This document shows, piece by piece, positions 17,578 to 26,257 of a DNA stretch of 64,000 nucleotides. A program made the position numbers and the translations under genes. This stretch comes from Granulicella sp. S156. Its GTDB lineage: Bacteria; Acidobacteriota; Terriglobia; Terriglobales; Acidobacteriaceae. The DNA is taken from positions 331,329 to 395,328 of the forward strand of contig NZ_LMUH01000022.1 of the NCBI RefSeq assembly GCF_009766105.1. Direction: 5' to 3'. The notes below the pieces were generated by a model. It saw nothing but the letters and a program-made list of their open reading frames with translations. It did no database searches and was not told the DNA's origin. The number at the start of each line of letters is the position of its first letter. The stretch's first letter is position 1.

Positions 17578-17985
17578 ATGGCCTTCTCTTCCAGCGGACG
17601 CACGCAGACGGCGCTTGCCGACATCAACATCACGCCCCTGGTGGATGTCGTGCTCGTGCTGCTGCTCATCTTCATGTTGACCGCGCCAGTGCTGCAAAGC
17701 GGCATCGTGGTCGCCGTGCCGCAGACCCGCAGCGTGAACCAGCTCACGGAAGAACACACCGTCATCACCATCGACAAGGACCAGAACGTCTTCCTGCAGG
17801 ACAAGCCGGTGAACATCCACGACCTGGCCGCACAGCTGGGTTCGACACCGAAGAACACCAAGCGCGTCGTCTACGTCCGCGCCGACCAGAAGGTCCCCTT
17901 CGGCTCGTTTGCCTCCGTGATGGATGCCGTCAAACAGGCAGGCATCACGAACATCAGTATCGTGACGCAGCCGATCGAAAAATAG
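17578..17985 (+). CDS. tolR: TolR/ExbD biopolymer transport protein
   Basis: 135 residues with one N-terminal helix (LVDVVLVLLLIFMLTAPV). The aspartate of NITPLVDVVLVLL is the conserved proton-binding residue of the family. The periplasmic domain (VITIDKDQNVFLQDKPV ... VYVRADQKVPFG) dimerises and contacts peptidoglycan. It follows tolQ by 2 bases. Confidence 0.93.
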   Translation: MAFSSSGRTQTALADINITPLVDVVLVLLLIFMLTAPVLQSGIVVAVPQTRSVNQLTEEHTVITIDKDQNVFLQDKPVNIHDLAAQLGSTPKNTKRVVYVRADQKVPFGSFASVMDAVKQAGITNISIVTQPIEK

Positions 17986-18006
17986 CTAACAAAAGACTGA
18001 AGAATC

Positions 18007-18807
18007 ATGAGCACCTACGCCACCACGAGCGATGAACAGGACGACCGATTCGGCAGCGGCGTTGCCGGAGCGATCCTGCTGCACGTCGCGGTTGTCTGCG
18101 GGCTTGCCGCAGCGGTGTTTATTGAACACATCCGCAACCCCCATTGGGGCGAAGACACCTCCTCCGTCGGAGCGATTCAGGCGTCGATCGTCTCGGCAAT
18201 TCCCTTGCCTCCCAAAGCTGCGCCGGTGAAGGATTCGGTGCTGGCGTCGGAGGATGTCACCCCCGCGCCCAAACCGCCGCCCAAAGAGGCTACGCAGCCT
18301 CCCCCCAAGCCCACCGATGTGCTGATCAAGACGAAGACGCCGCCCAAGGTCGTTCCCAAAACCGCACCGATCCCAACGCCGGTGCCGCCCAAGCATGCAC
18401 AGCCGACCCCGGAGACCCCCAAGGCGGCAAGCGGCGATGCGGCGACACAGCTGCCGCAGTCGGTATCGCAGCTGAAAAACGGCACGGCCGCCCTGACCGT
18501 TCAGAATCGGGTCTTTGGCAATCGCTATGCGTATTACCTGCGGATTGTGGCCAGCAAGGTCAATGAGAGCTATGCTTCCTCCTCGAGTGAAGCTGATCCT
18601 CGCGCTTCCATGAACAAGAGCGTGACGGTGCTCTTCGACATTCAGCGGGACGGCTCTGTCGCCAACCTGCACCTTGAAAACCGGAGCGGTTCTTCCACGC
18701 TCGATACCGCCGCACTGCGTTCCATTCAGCGCCTGGACAACTTTCCACAGCTTCCGGAGGGCGATCACATCACGATTGAGTACAAGTTTGACTACCGCCA
18801 ACAGTGA
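18007..18807 (+). CDS. tolA: TolA/TonB-like energy-transducing protein
   Basis: 266 residues. A single N-terminal helix (VAGAILLHVAVVCGLAAAVF, about 19-38) is followed by a proline/lysine/threonine-rich stretch (about 70-140) able to span the periplasm, and a C-terminal TonB/TolA-type domain (SVTVLFDIQRDGSVANLHLE). It connects the TolQR motor to TolB/Pal at the outer membrane. The linker is proline-rich like TonB, not alanine-helical like E. coli TolA, so the name comes from operon context. Confidence 0.85.
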   Translation: MSTYATTSDEQDDRFGSGVAGAILLHVAVVCGLAAAVFIEHIRNPHWGEDTSSVGAIQASIVSAIPLPPKAAPVKDSVLASEDVTPAPKPPPKEATQPPPKPTDVLIKTKTPPKVVPKTAPIPTPVPPKHAQPTPETPKAASGDAATQLPQSVSQLKNGTAALTVQNRVFGNRYAYYLRIVASKVNESYASSSSEADPRASMNKSVTVLFDIQRDGSVANLHLENRSGSSTLDTAALRSIQRLDNFPQLPEGDHITIEYKFDYRQQ

Positions 18808-18874
18808 TTGATCGAGGATTGATCATCATCCAAACCACTATTAACGCTGAATTTGCGTCTACCATTACAGAAGA

Positions 18875-20227
18875 ATGATTGGAACTATGACATCCATCCT
18901 TGCTGGAAAAAAATTTGGCATCTTTGCCCTTCTGTCTGCGTTGATCTCGATATCGCCTGCAATGCGCGCCCAGGATGATCCGTTCCACCTGGAAACCAGC
19001 GCCGGCGCCAATCGCATCCGCATCGCCGTCGCCGACTTTAAACCGCAGAGTGGCGATGCCGGCAGCTTCAAGCACACCTTCGACACCACGCTCTTCGCCG
19101 ATCTCACGGCAGCGGGCATCTTCGACATGGTCTCCAAAGACATGACCCCGCAGAGCACTCCGGGAACTCCTGCCGAGATCAACCTCGGGCAATGGTCGGC
19201 AGCCCCGGCCAGCGCGGCGATGGTGGCCTTCGGCAACCTGGGCGTGGCGAATAGCCGCATCGTCGTCAATGGCTTCCTCGACGACGCCAAGAACGCGCAG
19301 TTCCCGCAGGTCTTCGCCAAGCAGTACAACGAAGCGGCCAGCGACGACAGCGCACGGCAGATCGCCCATCGCTTCGCGGATGAGATCATCTCCCGGCTCG
19401 GCGGCGTCACCGGCATCGCCGAGACGAAGATCTACTACGTCAAGGTCCTCGGCGGCAGCAAAGAGATCTGGGAGATGGATTACGACGGCTCCAACCAGCA
19501 TGCGATCACGCATCTGGGGGCGATATCGATCTCACCCCGCGTCTCGCCGGACAACTCCCGGCTGGCCTTCAGCTCGCTCGGCAAAGACGGCTTTCAGATC
19601 AAGATGTACTCCCTGCTGCTGGGCCGCCTCGTGAACTTCACCTCTGCTGGTGGAACGAACGTATCGCCGGCATGGGCTCCAAACGGTTCACAACTGGCCT
19701 TTTCTTCCTCTCGCACCGGCGACCCCGAGATATGGGTCTCCGATCCGGAGGGTCGTGTGGCGCATAAGATCACCAGCTTCGCCGGCCCGGATGTTTCGCC
19801 GACGTGGAACCCTAAGACCGGCGGGCAAATCGCGTGGATCAGCGGCCGCACCCACCTGCCGCAGCTATACATCATGGATGCCGACGGCTCCGGCGTGCAG
19901 CGCCTTACCGATGGCGGCTATGCGACGTCTCCTTCGTGGTCGCCTAACGGACAGTTCCTCACCTTCGCGTGGGATCGCAAGTACGGCCCAGGCGCTCCCG
20001 GTGGCCAGGACATCTACATCATGGAGATCGCCACCAAGCGCTGGATTCAACTGACCCACGATAGCGGGCCATGCGACTTCCCTTCATGGTCACCCGATGG
20101 CCGCCATATCGTCTTTGCGAATGGCAGTGGCAGCCGCGCGCGGATCATGTCCATGCTGGCAGATGGAACACAAAAACGGGCCCTGACAGGCTCCGGGGCG
20201 GACATGCCGAACTGGAGTTGGAAGTAG
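18875..20227 (+). CDS. tolB: Tol-Pal system beta-propeller protein TolB
   Basis: 450 residues, periplasmic. A signal peptide (KKFGIFALLSALISISPAMRA) leads an N-terminal D1-like domain, then about six TolB/WD-like blades recognised by repeated SPRVSPDNSRLAFSS, SPAWAPNGSQLAFSS, SPTWNPKTGGQIAW and SPSWSPNGQFLTF. TolB binds Pal and takes part in outer-membrane constriction during division. The gene starts 67 bases after tolA. An in-frame ATG 12 bases later is an alternative start. Confidence 0.93.
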   Translation: MIGTMTSILAGKKFGIFALLSALISISPAMRAQDDPFHLETSAGANRIRIAVADFKPQSGDAGSFKHTFDTTLFADLTAAGIFDMVSKDMTPQSTPGTPAEINLGQWSAAPASAAMVAFGNLGVANSRIVVNGFLDDAKNAQFPQVFAKQYNEAASDDSARQIAHRFADEIISRLGGVTGIAETKIYYVKVLGGSKEIWEMDYDGSNQHAITHLGAISISPRVSPDNSRLAFSSLGKDGFQIKMYSLLLGRLVNFTSAGGTNVSPAWAPNGSQLAFSSSRTGDPEIWVSDPEGRVAHKITSFAGPDVSPTWNPKTGGQIAWISGRTHLPQLYIMDADGSGVQRLTDGGYATSPSWSPNGQFLTFAWDRKYGPGAPGGQDIYIMEIATKRWIQLTHDSGPCDFPSWSPDGRHIVFANGSGSRARIMSMLADGTQKRALTGSGADMPNWSWK

Positions 20228-20324
20228 AATTTAGATAGTATCGTTATACGACATTCTCTGCCGAGTCCTTGACTTTGGCGGAAAGTTTATGAGTACACAC
20301 GCTTTACAGAGAAAGAGGACGACA

Positions 20325-21089
20325 ATGATCTCACGTCAGTCAATGACTTGGAAACCGATGATTTTGGGCGCCGCGTTCGCGCTCCTCGCAGTTACAGGCT
20401 GCCACCACGACCACGCGTCCGGGATTCCTGCCAATGCGGGTGCACCTATGACATCGGGACTTCCTGCGCCGACCGCCAGCCTTACCGCTGATCCACCGTC
20501 GATCGACCTCGGTCAGTCGGTAGTGTTGAACTGGCGCACGACCAACGCCAGCAGCGTCACCATCGAAGGAATCGGCCCTGTGCCCGTCAATGGTACGCAG
20601 ACTGTTTCGCCTTCGAACTCGACCAACTTCCACCTCATCGCCAAGGGTGACGGAGGCGAAACCGAGGCCAATGTGCGTGTGACTGTGCGCGTGCCTGTCG
20701 TTCCCAGCACGCCTGATAACGGAAACGGAGACATGGGCTCCGAGGCCGCCTTCCACCAGAACGTGCAGGATCTGTTCTTCGACTATGACAGCTTCGATCT
20801 GCGGCCCGATGCCCAGTCTTCGGTGACGAATGCGGCCAGCTATCTCAATGCGCATCCGGCGATCAAGGTTCTGATCGGCGGCTACTGTGATGACCGTGGC
20901 TCGGCCGAGTACAACATCACACTCGGCGAAAACCGCGCCAACGCCGCCAAGACAGCACTGCTCGCTGCAGGTGTTCCTGCCAGCCGCCTGCGTGTCGTCA
21001 GCTACGGCAAGGAGAAGCAGTTCTGCAGCGAAGAGAACGAACAGTGCTGGCAGCAGAATCGCCGTGCACAGTTCAGCCTCGACAAATAA
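20325..21089 (+). CDS. pal: Peptidoglycan-associated lipoprotein Pal with Ig-like insert
   Basis: 254 residues from the ATG chosen (AGAGGAC upstream); an in-frame ATG 36 bases earlier exists. The signal peptide ends in a lipobox LAVTGC, so it is an outer-membrane lipoprotein. After a short linker comes an Ig/PKD-like region (SIDLGQSVVLNWRTTNASSV), then the OmpA-type peptidoglycan domain with LFFDYDSFDLR, GGYCDDRGSAEYN and LGENRANAAK. Most Pal proteins have only the OmpA domain; the Ig-like part of about 85 residues is extra. Confidence 0.92.
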   Translation: MISRQSMTWKPMILGAAFALLAVTGCHHDHASGIPANAGAPMTSGLPAPTASLTADPPSIDLGQSVVLNWRTTNASSVTIEGIGPVPVNGTQTVSPSNSTNFHLIAKGDGGETEANVRVTVRVPVVPSTPDNGNGDMGSEAAFHQNVQDLFFDYDSFDLRPDAQSSVTNAASYLNAHPAIKVLIGGYCDDRGSAEYNITLGENRANAAKTALLAAGVPASRLRVVSYGKEKQFCSEENEQCWQQNRRAQFSLDK

Positions 21090-21101
21090 CCAACCCGGCA
21101 A

Positions 21102-21138
21102 AGCCGCGCAGGCTTGCGATTTACCTCCCTGCGCGGCT
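21102..21138. terminator. Hairpin between pal and cpoB
   Basis: Inverted repeat agccgcgcagg / cctgcgcggct, 11 bases perfect, with a 15-base loop. No T-run follows, so it may stabilise the upstream mRNA or lower read-through into cpoB more than end transcription. Confidence 0.5.
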
Positions 21139-21192
21139 ACTGTCGTTAACGAAGACTTTTGACTTAATCTCAAACTGCGGAGACTGCCTCAC

Positions 21193-22164
21193 ATGTTCCT
21201 TTCCTCACGCCCTATACGCTTCGCCGCCGTGGCCCTGCTCTTTGCAGGGCTTTCGAGTCTGCCCGCCCATGCTGTGAGCAAGGACATGATCCAGTTGCAG
21301 ACGCAGATCCAGCAGTTGCAGGACGCTGTCGCGCGCCTGCAGCAGTCCAACGACGAACGCATGGGTGTGATGAAAGACCTCGTCCAGCAGACCGCCGACG
21401 CCGTGAACAAGATGTCGGTTGCCGTAAACGGCATGGGACTGAAGCTGCAGAACCAGCAGGATGCGATGGGGGCGAAGTCCGACCAGCTCTCCGGACAGGT
21501 CCAGTCGCTGAATGACACGCTCGACGAGTTGAAGGCCCGCATGGCGCGGATGGAGAAGGTGCTGACCGATATTCAGAGCCAGCAGCAGTCGACCGCCGCC
21601 GTTCTCGGCAATCTGCCGCAGGCAAGTGGTGCACCGGCTGGCGCAAACTCCCAACCGGCAGCCCCGGCAGCCGCACCGAGCGACAACAGTGCGCCCTCCG
21701 ACCAGCCTGCCGCGCCTATTACCAGGCCCAATGCAAAGCCAGCGGCCGGAGATCCGCCGTCTGACGCGCCTCCTGTCGCCGACATGTATCGTTCAGCCTA
21801 CAGCGACTACATGGGAGCGAAGTACTCGCTCGCATCGTCCGAGTTCGACGATCTCATCAAGGCCTATCCGGATGACAATCTTGCGGGCAATGCCTACTTC
21901 TATATCGGCGAGATCAATATAAAGACGCAGAAGCCCACTGCCGCCGTGAAGAGCTACGACCATCTGCTCGAGCGCTATCCGGACAATGCCAAGATTCCAG
22001 CTGCGCACCTGCACAAGGGCGAGGCCCTGCTCGCCATGAAGCAGAATGATGCCGGCGTTCGCGAGTTGCGTGCGTTGATCCAGCGCTTCCCGACGTCTCC
22101 CGAAGCCTCACAGGCCCGCAGCAGACTCAATGGGATGGGCGTGCCGATTACGCCGAGGCATTAG
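21193..22164 (+). CDS. cpoB: Tol-Pal system coordinator CpoB/YbgF
   Basis: 323 residues, periplasmic. A signal peptide (about 1-27) leads a trimerising coiled coil rich in Gln (about 30-135), an Ala/Pro-rich linker, and C-terminal tetratricopeptide repeats (YSLASSEFDDLIKAYPDDNL, AVKSYDHLLERYPD, GVRELRALIQRFP). In other bacteria CpoB links Tol to septal peptidoglycan synthesis. It closes the tol operon. Confidence 0.9.
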   Translation: MFLSSRPIRFAAVALLFAGLSSLPAHAVSKDMIQLQTQIQQLQDAVARLQQSNDERMGVMKDLVQQTADAVNKMSVAVNGMGLKLQNQQDAMGAKSDQLSGQVQSLNDTLDELKARMARMEKVLTDIQSQQQSTAAVLGNLPQASGAPAGANSQPAAPAAAPSDNSAPSDQPAAPITRPNAKPAAGDPPSDAPPVADMYRSAYSDYMGAKYSLASSEFDDLIKAYPDDNLAGNAYFYIGEINIKTQKPTAAVKSYDHLLERYPDNAKIPAAHLHKGEALLAMKQNDAGVRELRALIQRFPTSPEASQARSRLNGMGVPITPRH

Positions 22165-22207
22165 GGCATTTTTGCGAGTAGCGTAATGTACCAATGAACC
22201 ACCCCAG

Positions 22208-22413
22208 AATTGTCATCTCGACCGGAGCATGATGGTTTTATCGTCATGCGGAGTGGAGAGACCTGCAGGTTGCGTGCTCAGGCGACAGTGCCGGTACAAG
22301 CAAGCTGCAGGTCTTGACGCAGAGCGCGCCACAAACATCTGTATCACGCTCTGCAACCTGCAGGTCTCTCCACTACGGCGCGAAAAGACGCGCCTCCGGT
22401 CGAGATGACAATT
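22208..22413. repeat. Family A palindromic element, copy 1
   Basis: Terminal inverted repeats aattgtcatctcgaccgga are perfect over 19 bases. A second nested inverted pair of 21 bases (gtggagagacctgcaggttgc) lies at 22253-22273 and 22353-22373. The centre holds a 45-base module (22314-22358) shared with family B elements. There is no coding frame. It lies between convergent cpoB and the membrane-protein gene. Copy 2 is at 52358. Confidence 0.85.
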
Positions 22414-22456
22414 TTGAGGTGATCCGCTCTTACATCACACTAACAATGAAACAGGC

Positions 22457-23311
22457 CTACGCGCTTGCAGCCTGATCCCAACCAGGATCTTGCTCCACCC
22501 ATTGGCTAGCCTGGCACCAACTGGTTTCCATCTCTGGAATGCTAAGCATGCCGTGGCCTTGCTTGCAGATAAGCTCGCTACCATTCCACTCGAGGAGATT
22601 GTGCGAAGGCCGGCCTACGCGTGCGGGTGTGGCGAGGGAGCGAAGGCACTGCTTGCAGCGTTGTTCCCGATCGTGGAAGGCCCACCGCAGGCCGATGAGC
22701 GCGAAGATGACGGAGAACAGGATCTGCAAGAGCTCCGACGTATACGGCAAGGGCATGCGGATGGGCATGCAAACATCCACACTCAACAGAAAAGCGGAAG
22801 CCAGAACAATTGTCGTCTTTGCGGTGAAGAAGAGCTGTCGCTTGATCCAGTAGATCTTTTTCCCTGCGGTATTTTGTTCAAGATGTCTGTGCGAGGCAGT
22901 GGAGAAGGTAACAAAGGCCACCAGAGGCGTTTCAAAGAGGAAGCGCTTGAACTGGACACCGAGATTGAGGCTGAACGAATGCCAGCTGCCACTAAGAATC
23001 AGCCCGAGCAGAACGGAGAGCAGGCATAGTCCCAGAAGTGAGCCCAGGCAAAGAATAGCTGTCCCACTGAAGGCGCGTCTCCAGCTATCGGTGCGAAGCC
23101 AGACGGCGTCACAGGTGAGACCGACAGAAAGATCGGCGATGAGACTGAAGGTCCGAGAGGGACGATTGCGGCTGCGGTTGTAAACATGCCAGAGCTCAGC
23201 TTGCCAGGTATCGAGCCACTCTTCCCGTTTGGAAGAGGGCACGGCTTTTTCAACAGTGCGCAGGAGAATGCGATCGAAGAGCGGCAGAGGCGAGGGGAGT
23301 CCGTGGCTCAT
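22457..23311 (-). CDS. Membrane protein with C-terminal zinc-ribbon-like motif, PadR-linked
   Basis: 284 residues. The N-terminus has REEWLDTWQAELWH, a motif resembling the prefix seen on acidobacterial PadR-linked permeases. Four hydrophobic segments follow (around residues 83-110, 130-145, 165-185 and 192-212). The tail has CKQC ... LICKQGHG, a possible zinc site. The ATG overlaps the stop of the PadR gene by 4 bases (ATGA). It may modulate or sense for the divergent ABC pair; function is unknown. Confidence 0.7.
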   Translation of the reverse strand: MSHGLPSPLPLFDRILLRTVEKAVPSSKREEWLDTWQAELWHVYNRSRNRPSRTFSLIADLSVGLTCDAVWLRTDSWRRAFSGTAILCLGSLLGLCLLSVLLGLILSGSWHSFSLNLGVQFKRFLFETPLVAFVTFSTASHRHLEQNTAGKKIYWIKRQLFFTAKTTIVLASAFLLSVDVCMPIRMPLPYTSELLQILFSVIFALIGLRWAFHDREQRCKQCLRSLATPARVGRPSHNLLEWNGSELICKQGHGMLSIPEMETSWCQASQWVEQDPGWDQAASA

Positions 23312-23613
23312 GAGTGCTTCTCCGGAACAAGACGGGCGAGGAGTGGATATCTCTGGGTGGCAGCCAGCGCGGCTGCTTTGCCTTCGCGCGTGACCTCATA
23401 ATAACGGCGTGCCGGACGCTGGTTTGACGCGGCTTCTTCTTCAGGTTCCCACTTGGAGACAACGAGCTCGTCCCGCTCGAGACGGCGGAGCGCAGGATAG
23501 ACGGTGCCGCTGGGCAGGCCAGTCACCTCCATGACATCGAAGCCGAAGCAGTAGCCGAGGCTAAGTGACTTGAGGATAAGGGCCGCGCTATGGGAAAGAC
23601 GAGGGGTACTCAT
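23308..23613 (-). CDS. PadR-family transcriptional regulator
   Basis: 101 residues, a short winged-helix PadR protein. ALILKSLSLGYCFGFDVME, GLPSGTVYPALRRLERDELV, then WEPEEEA and RRYYEVTREGKAAL are the typical helix-turn-helix, recognition and wing segments. PadR proteins of this type repress neighbouring transporter genes and respond to small molecules. Its ATG lies 4 bases from a perfect 38-base palindrome, so autoregulation together with the divergent ABC genes is likely. Confidence 0.9.
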   Translation of the reverse strand: MSTPRLSHSAALILKSLSLGYCFGFDVMEVTGLPSGTVYPALRRLERDELVVSKWEPEEEAASNQRPARRYYEVTREGKAAALAATQRYPLLARLVPEKHS

Positions 23614-23616
23614 AAA

Positions 23617-23654
23617 CTATGTAGTATGCTATCACAAAGTAGTGTACTACATAG
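23617..23654. promoter_or_regulatory. Divergent promoter/operator between padR and the second ABC pair
   Basis: Perfect inverted repeat ctatgtagta / tactacatag, 10-base arms with an 18-base spacer; an inner gtagtgtactac adds a near-palindromic half. It fills the whole intergenic space: 4 bases to padR and 11 bases to the ABC ATG. The left arm plus TGCT recurs at 311-324. PadR binding is inferred from position and symmetry. Confidence 0.75.
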
Positions 23655-23664
23655 GGTGACGGTC

Positions 23665-24438
23665 ATGTTGGAACTCAAAAATGTGTCGAAGAGCTATCGC
23701 AGTATCCCTGCCGTGGAAGATGTGAGCTTCGTTCTCCGAGAGGGCGAGGTTCTGGGATATCTGGGCCCGAACGGGTCGGGCAAATCAACAACGGTGAAGA
23801 TGGTGATCGGGCTGATTCAGCCGACGAAAGGAAAGGTTCTCTTTGGAGGAAGGAGTATCCATGACGATCTGGCGTCGTATCGGGCACAGCTTGGGTATGT
23901 ACCCGAAGAGGCACAGGTGTACACCCATCTTTCAGGGCTGGAATATCTACAGCTGATCGGGCGGCTGCGTGGGATGCAGGAGGGCCTGATCGAGCGCAAG
24001 GCGCGAGAGCTGCTGCAGCTGCTGTCGCTGGAGGCGGCGCAGTACTCGGCGTTGTCGGACTATTCGAAGGGGATGAAGCAGCGGGTGTTGATTGCGGCAG
24101 CACTGCTGCATAATCCGAAGCTGATTGTCTTCGACGAGCCGCTGTCGGGGCTGGATGCCGTTTCGGCTCGACTGTTCAAAGACTTGTTAGTCCTGCTGGC
24201 ACGCGAGGGAAAAGCCATTCTCTACATCTCGCATGTGCTGGAGGTGGTGGAGCGGGTATGTGACCGCGTGATCGTGCTGTCCAAAGGCAAGGTGGTTGCC
24301 GACGCTGCGCCGCGCGATCTGACCCGGTTGATGGAGCTGCCGACGTTGGAAAGAGTATTTGCGCAACTGGTGCAGCAGACGGACACTGAGCAAGTAGCGC
24401 GAGAGATGGTGAACACCATGAAGGTGCAACATGGATGA
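23665..24438 (+). CDS. ABC transporter ATP-binding protein, PadR-controlled
   Basis: 257 residues from the ATG giving MLELKNVSKSY, matched to its paralogue at 348; a longer frame would run through the operator and padR start. Motifs in order: GPNGSGKST, SDYSKGMKQ in place of LSGGQ, LIVFDEPLSGLD, and SHVLEVVERV. The start lies only 11 bases from the operator arm, so the mRNA leader is very short. It overlaps the permease gene by 8 bases. Confidence 0.9.
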   Translation: MLELKNVSKSYRSIPAVEDVSFVLREGEVLGYLGPNGSGKSTTVKMVIGLIQPTKGKVLFGGRSIHDDLASYRAQLGYVPEEAQVYTHLSGLEYLQLIGRLRGMQEGLIERKARELLQLLSLEAAQYSALSDYSKGMKQRVLIAAALLHNPKLIVFDEPLSGLDAVSARLFKDLLVLLAREGKAILYISHVLEVVERVCDRVIVLSKGKVVADAAPRDLTRLMELPTLERVFAQLVQQTDTEQVAREMVNTMKVQHG

Positions 24439-26080
24439 CAGATACGGTGAGTTCCGCATGCTGGTCGAACATTTCTTCCGGCGCTTCTTCGACAACGACA
24501 CCATCCAGGTGGATGGGGATACGCAAACCACGGTAGTGCGGGCTCTTTCGATTGTGGCCATGCCGGGGCTGACGTATGCGTTCTTTCTGCAGAACCAATA
24601 TCCGCGGCCCCTATGGGGTGAGATTGGTGACCACTACTTTTTCGTGATGCTTTCGTTTGTGGTGATGGGAGCGGTGTCGATCTTTGAGTGGGAGATGCTG
24701 TTTCCCGACCGGCTGGATTTTCTAGTTCTGTCGCCGCTTTCTTTGAAGCCGATGCAGATGCTGGCGGCGAAGGCGGCGGCGTTGATCGGTTTCTTGGCGC
24801 TGTTTCTGGTTGCGTGCAACATATTAGCGACATGGTGGTTGCCGGCGATAAGCAGATTCGATTTCTTCCGGCATGTATATGCACACGGAGCAGCCGTGCT
24901 GCTGGCGGGAGTGTTTGCGGCACTGTTTTTTCTGGCGCTGGGTGGAGTGTTGCTTTGCGTGCTGGATGCTGCGCGGTTTCGCCTGATTTCGCCGATCATG
25001 CAGATGCTGTCCGTGATGCTGTTGGTGCTGCTGATACTGCACTATGTTCAATATGGCGATTCGATGCAGACACTACTATCGGAGCCACTGAAGGCTGCAC
25101 GGTGGCTCCCGCCGCTCTGGTTCTTAGGCGTATACGAACAGCTGCTTCACGGAGATGCCGCACAGCCGTTCGCGCGCGAGATGGCACAGTATGCGATTCG
25201 CGGAACAGTGACAGCAGCGTTGGTGGTCCTGCTGACGTATCCGATGGCGTGGGCACGGATGCGCAGGATATCCATAGAGGGCGGCTCACGCAGACAGGGG
25301 CCGCCATCGCGGTGGTGGACTCGGCTGGTGCATGGGGTGATTCGGCGTCCGGGAGAACGCGCGGCGTTTCACTTTATCGGGCAGACGATGGCACGAAACA
25401 ACCGCTATCAGGTGTATTTGGCGATGTACGGTGGAACAGGCCTCGCACTCGCTGTAGCGTGCGCGGTGAGGTTTCGCGCGAATGGTGGGAGTCTTCAACC
25501 GGTGCTCTTCGATGAGGGGCTGCATGCGATGATGCCTCTCCTGTTGTTCTGGGTGATTGCCGGATTGCACACGGCTTTTGCGTTTCCGCTGAATCTGCCA
25601 GCTAGATGGGTCTTTCGGATTACGGGGGTAAACGTCAGCGAATGCGCGGCCGCGGCGCGCAAGTGGGCGTTTTTGTGCGCCGCGAGTGTGATGGGTTGCA
25701 TTGTGGCTGTCTTGCGTGTGGCGGGATGGGATATGCGGCACATGGTGGTGCAGATCGTGTGCGGTCTATGCCTTTGTCTCCTGCTGACGGATGGATTCTT
25801 CTTCTTTCAGCAGAGCGTGCCGTTCAACCAGCCGAGGATGCCGGGGAGGACTAACTTCCCGTTGATGCTCACGCTGTATATAGGAGTGCTTACACCGTTC
25901 ATCTTCGGCATGATTCACCTGGAGATACTGCTGGAGAAGAATCTGGCAAAGCTTCTGCTACTGGTACTCACGTCTATCGCGATTCACGTTGCCCTGGGTG
26001 TGCTGCGCAGAGGGTCCGAGGAGGTCGAAGAAGAGATGGAGGGATATGAGGGAGAGTTTCAAGTGCTGGGTCTTAGTTGA
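24431..26080 (+). CDS. ABC-2-type permease, PadR-controlled
   Basis: 549 residues, about a dozen hydrophobic segments. The loop FPDRLDFLVLSPLSLKPMQM matches the paralogue at 1105, and a C-terminal block PLLLFWVIAGLHTAFAFPLN precedes ARWVFRITGV, matching the paralogue's ANWVLRITQL. The tail is acidic (RRGSEEVEEEMEGYEGE). With its ATPase it forms a complete exporter; the substrate, probably a peptide or toxic compound by analogy with PadR systems, is not known. Confidence 0.8.
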   Translation: MDDRYGEFRMLVEHFFRRFFDNDTIQVDGDTQTTVVRALSIVAMPGLTYAFFLQNQYPRPLWGEIGDHYFFVMLSFVVMGAVSIFEWEMLFPDRLDFLVLSPLSLKPMQMLAAKAAALIGFLALFLVACNILATWWLPAISRFDFFRHVYAHGAAVLLAGVFAALFFLALGGVLLCVLDAARFRLISPIMQMLSVMLLVLLILHYVQYGDSMQTLLSEPLKAARWLPPLWFLGVYEQLLHGDAAQPFAREMAQYAIRGTVTAALVVLLTYPMAWARMRRISIEGGSRRQGPPSRWWTRLVHGVIRRPGERAAFHFIGQTMARNNRYQVYLAMYGGTGLALAVACAVRFRANGGSLQPVLFDEGLHAMMPLLLFWVIAGLHTAFAFPLNLPARWVFRITGVNVSECAAAARKWAFLCAASVMGCIVAVLRVAGWDMRHMVVQIVCGLCLCLLLTDGFFFFQQSVPFNQPRMPGRTNFPLMLTLYIGVLTPFIFGMIHLEILLEKNLAKLLLLVLTSIAIHVALGVLRRGSEEVEEEMEGYEGEFQVLGLS

Positions 26081-26257
26081 GAGATAGTACGTATCTCCTG
26101 CAGGACGAAGCCGGACATTCAAGGTAGAGCCAGGACGTGCCATCAAACTGCTCCTGGAGATAAAGATTGAGCCGTGCAAATAGACTCCCGTGGCAAGACC
26201 CGGAAGTAGAATTCCATTAGTCATTTCGGTCGCATCCTGCTGGAGAAGGAGAGATCA

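Noticed and set aside
25958..26224. 88-residue minus-strand frame at the end of the second permease gene
   Set aside because: Half of it overlaps the permease antisense; no ribosome binding site or domain was convincing, though a gene remnant at 26085-26220 cannot be ruled out.
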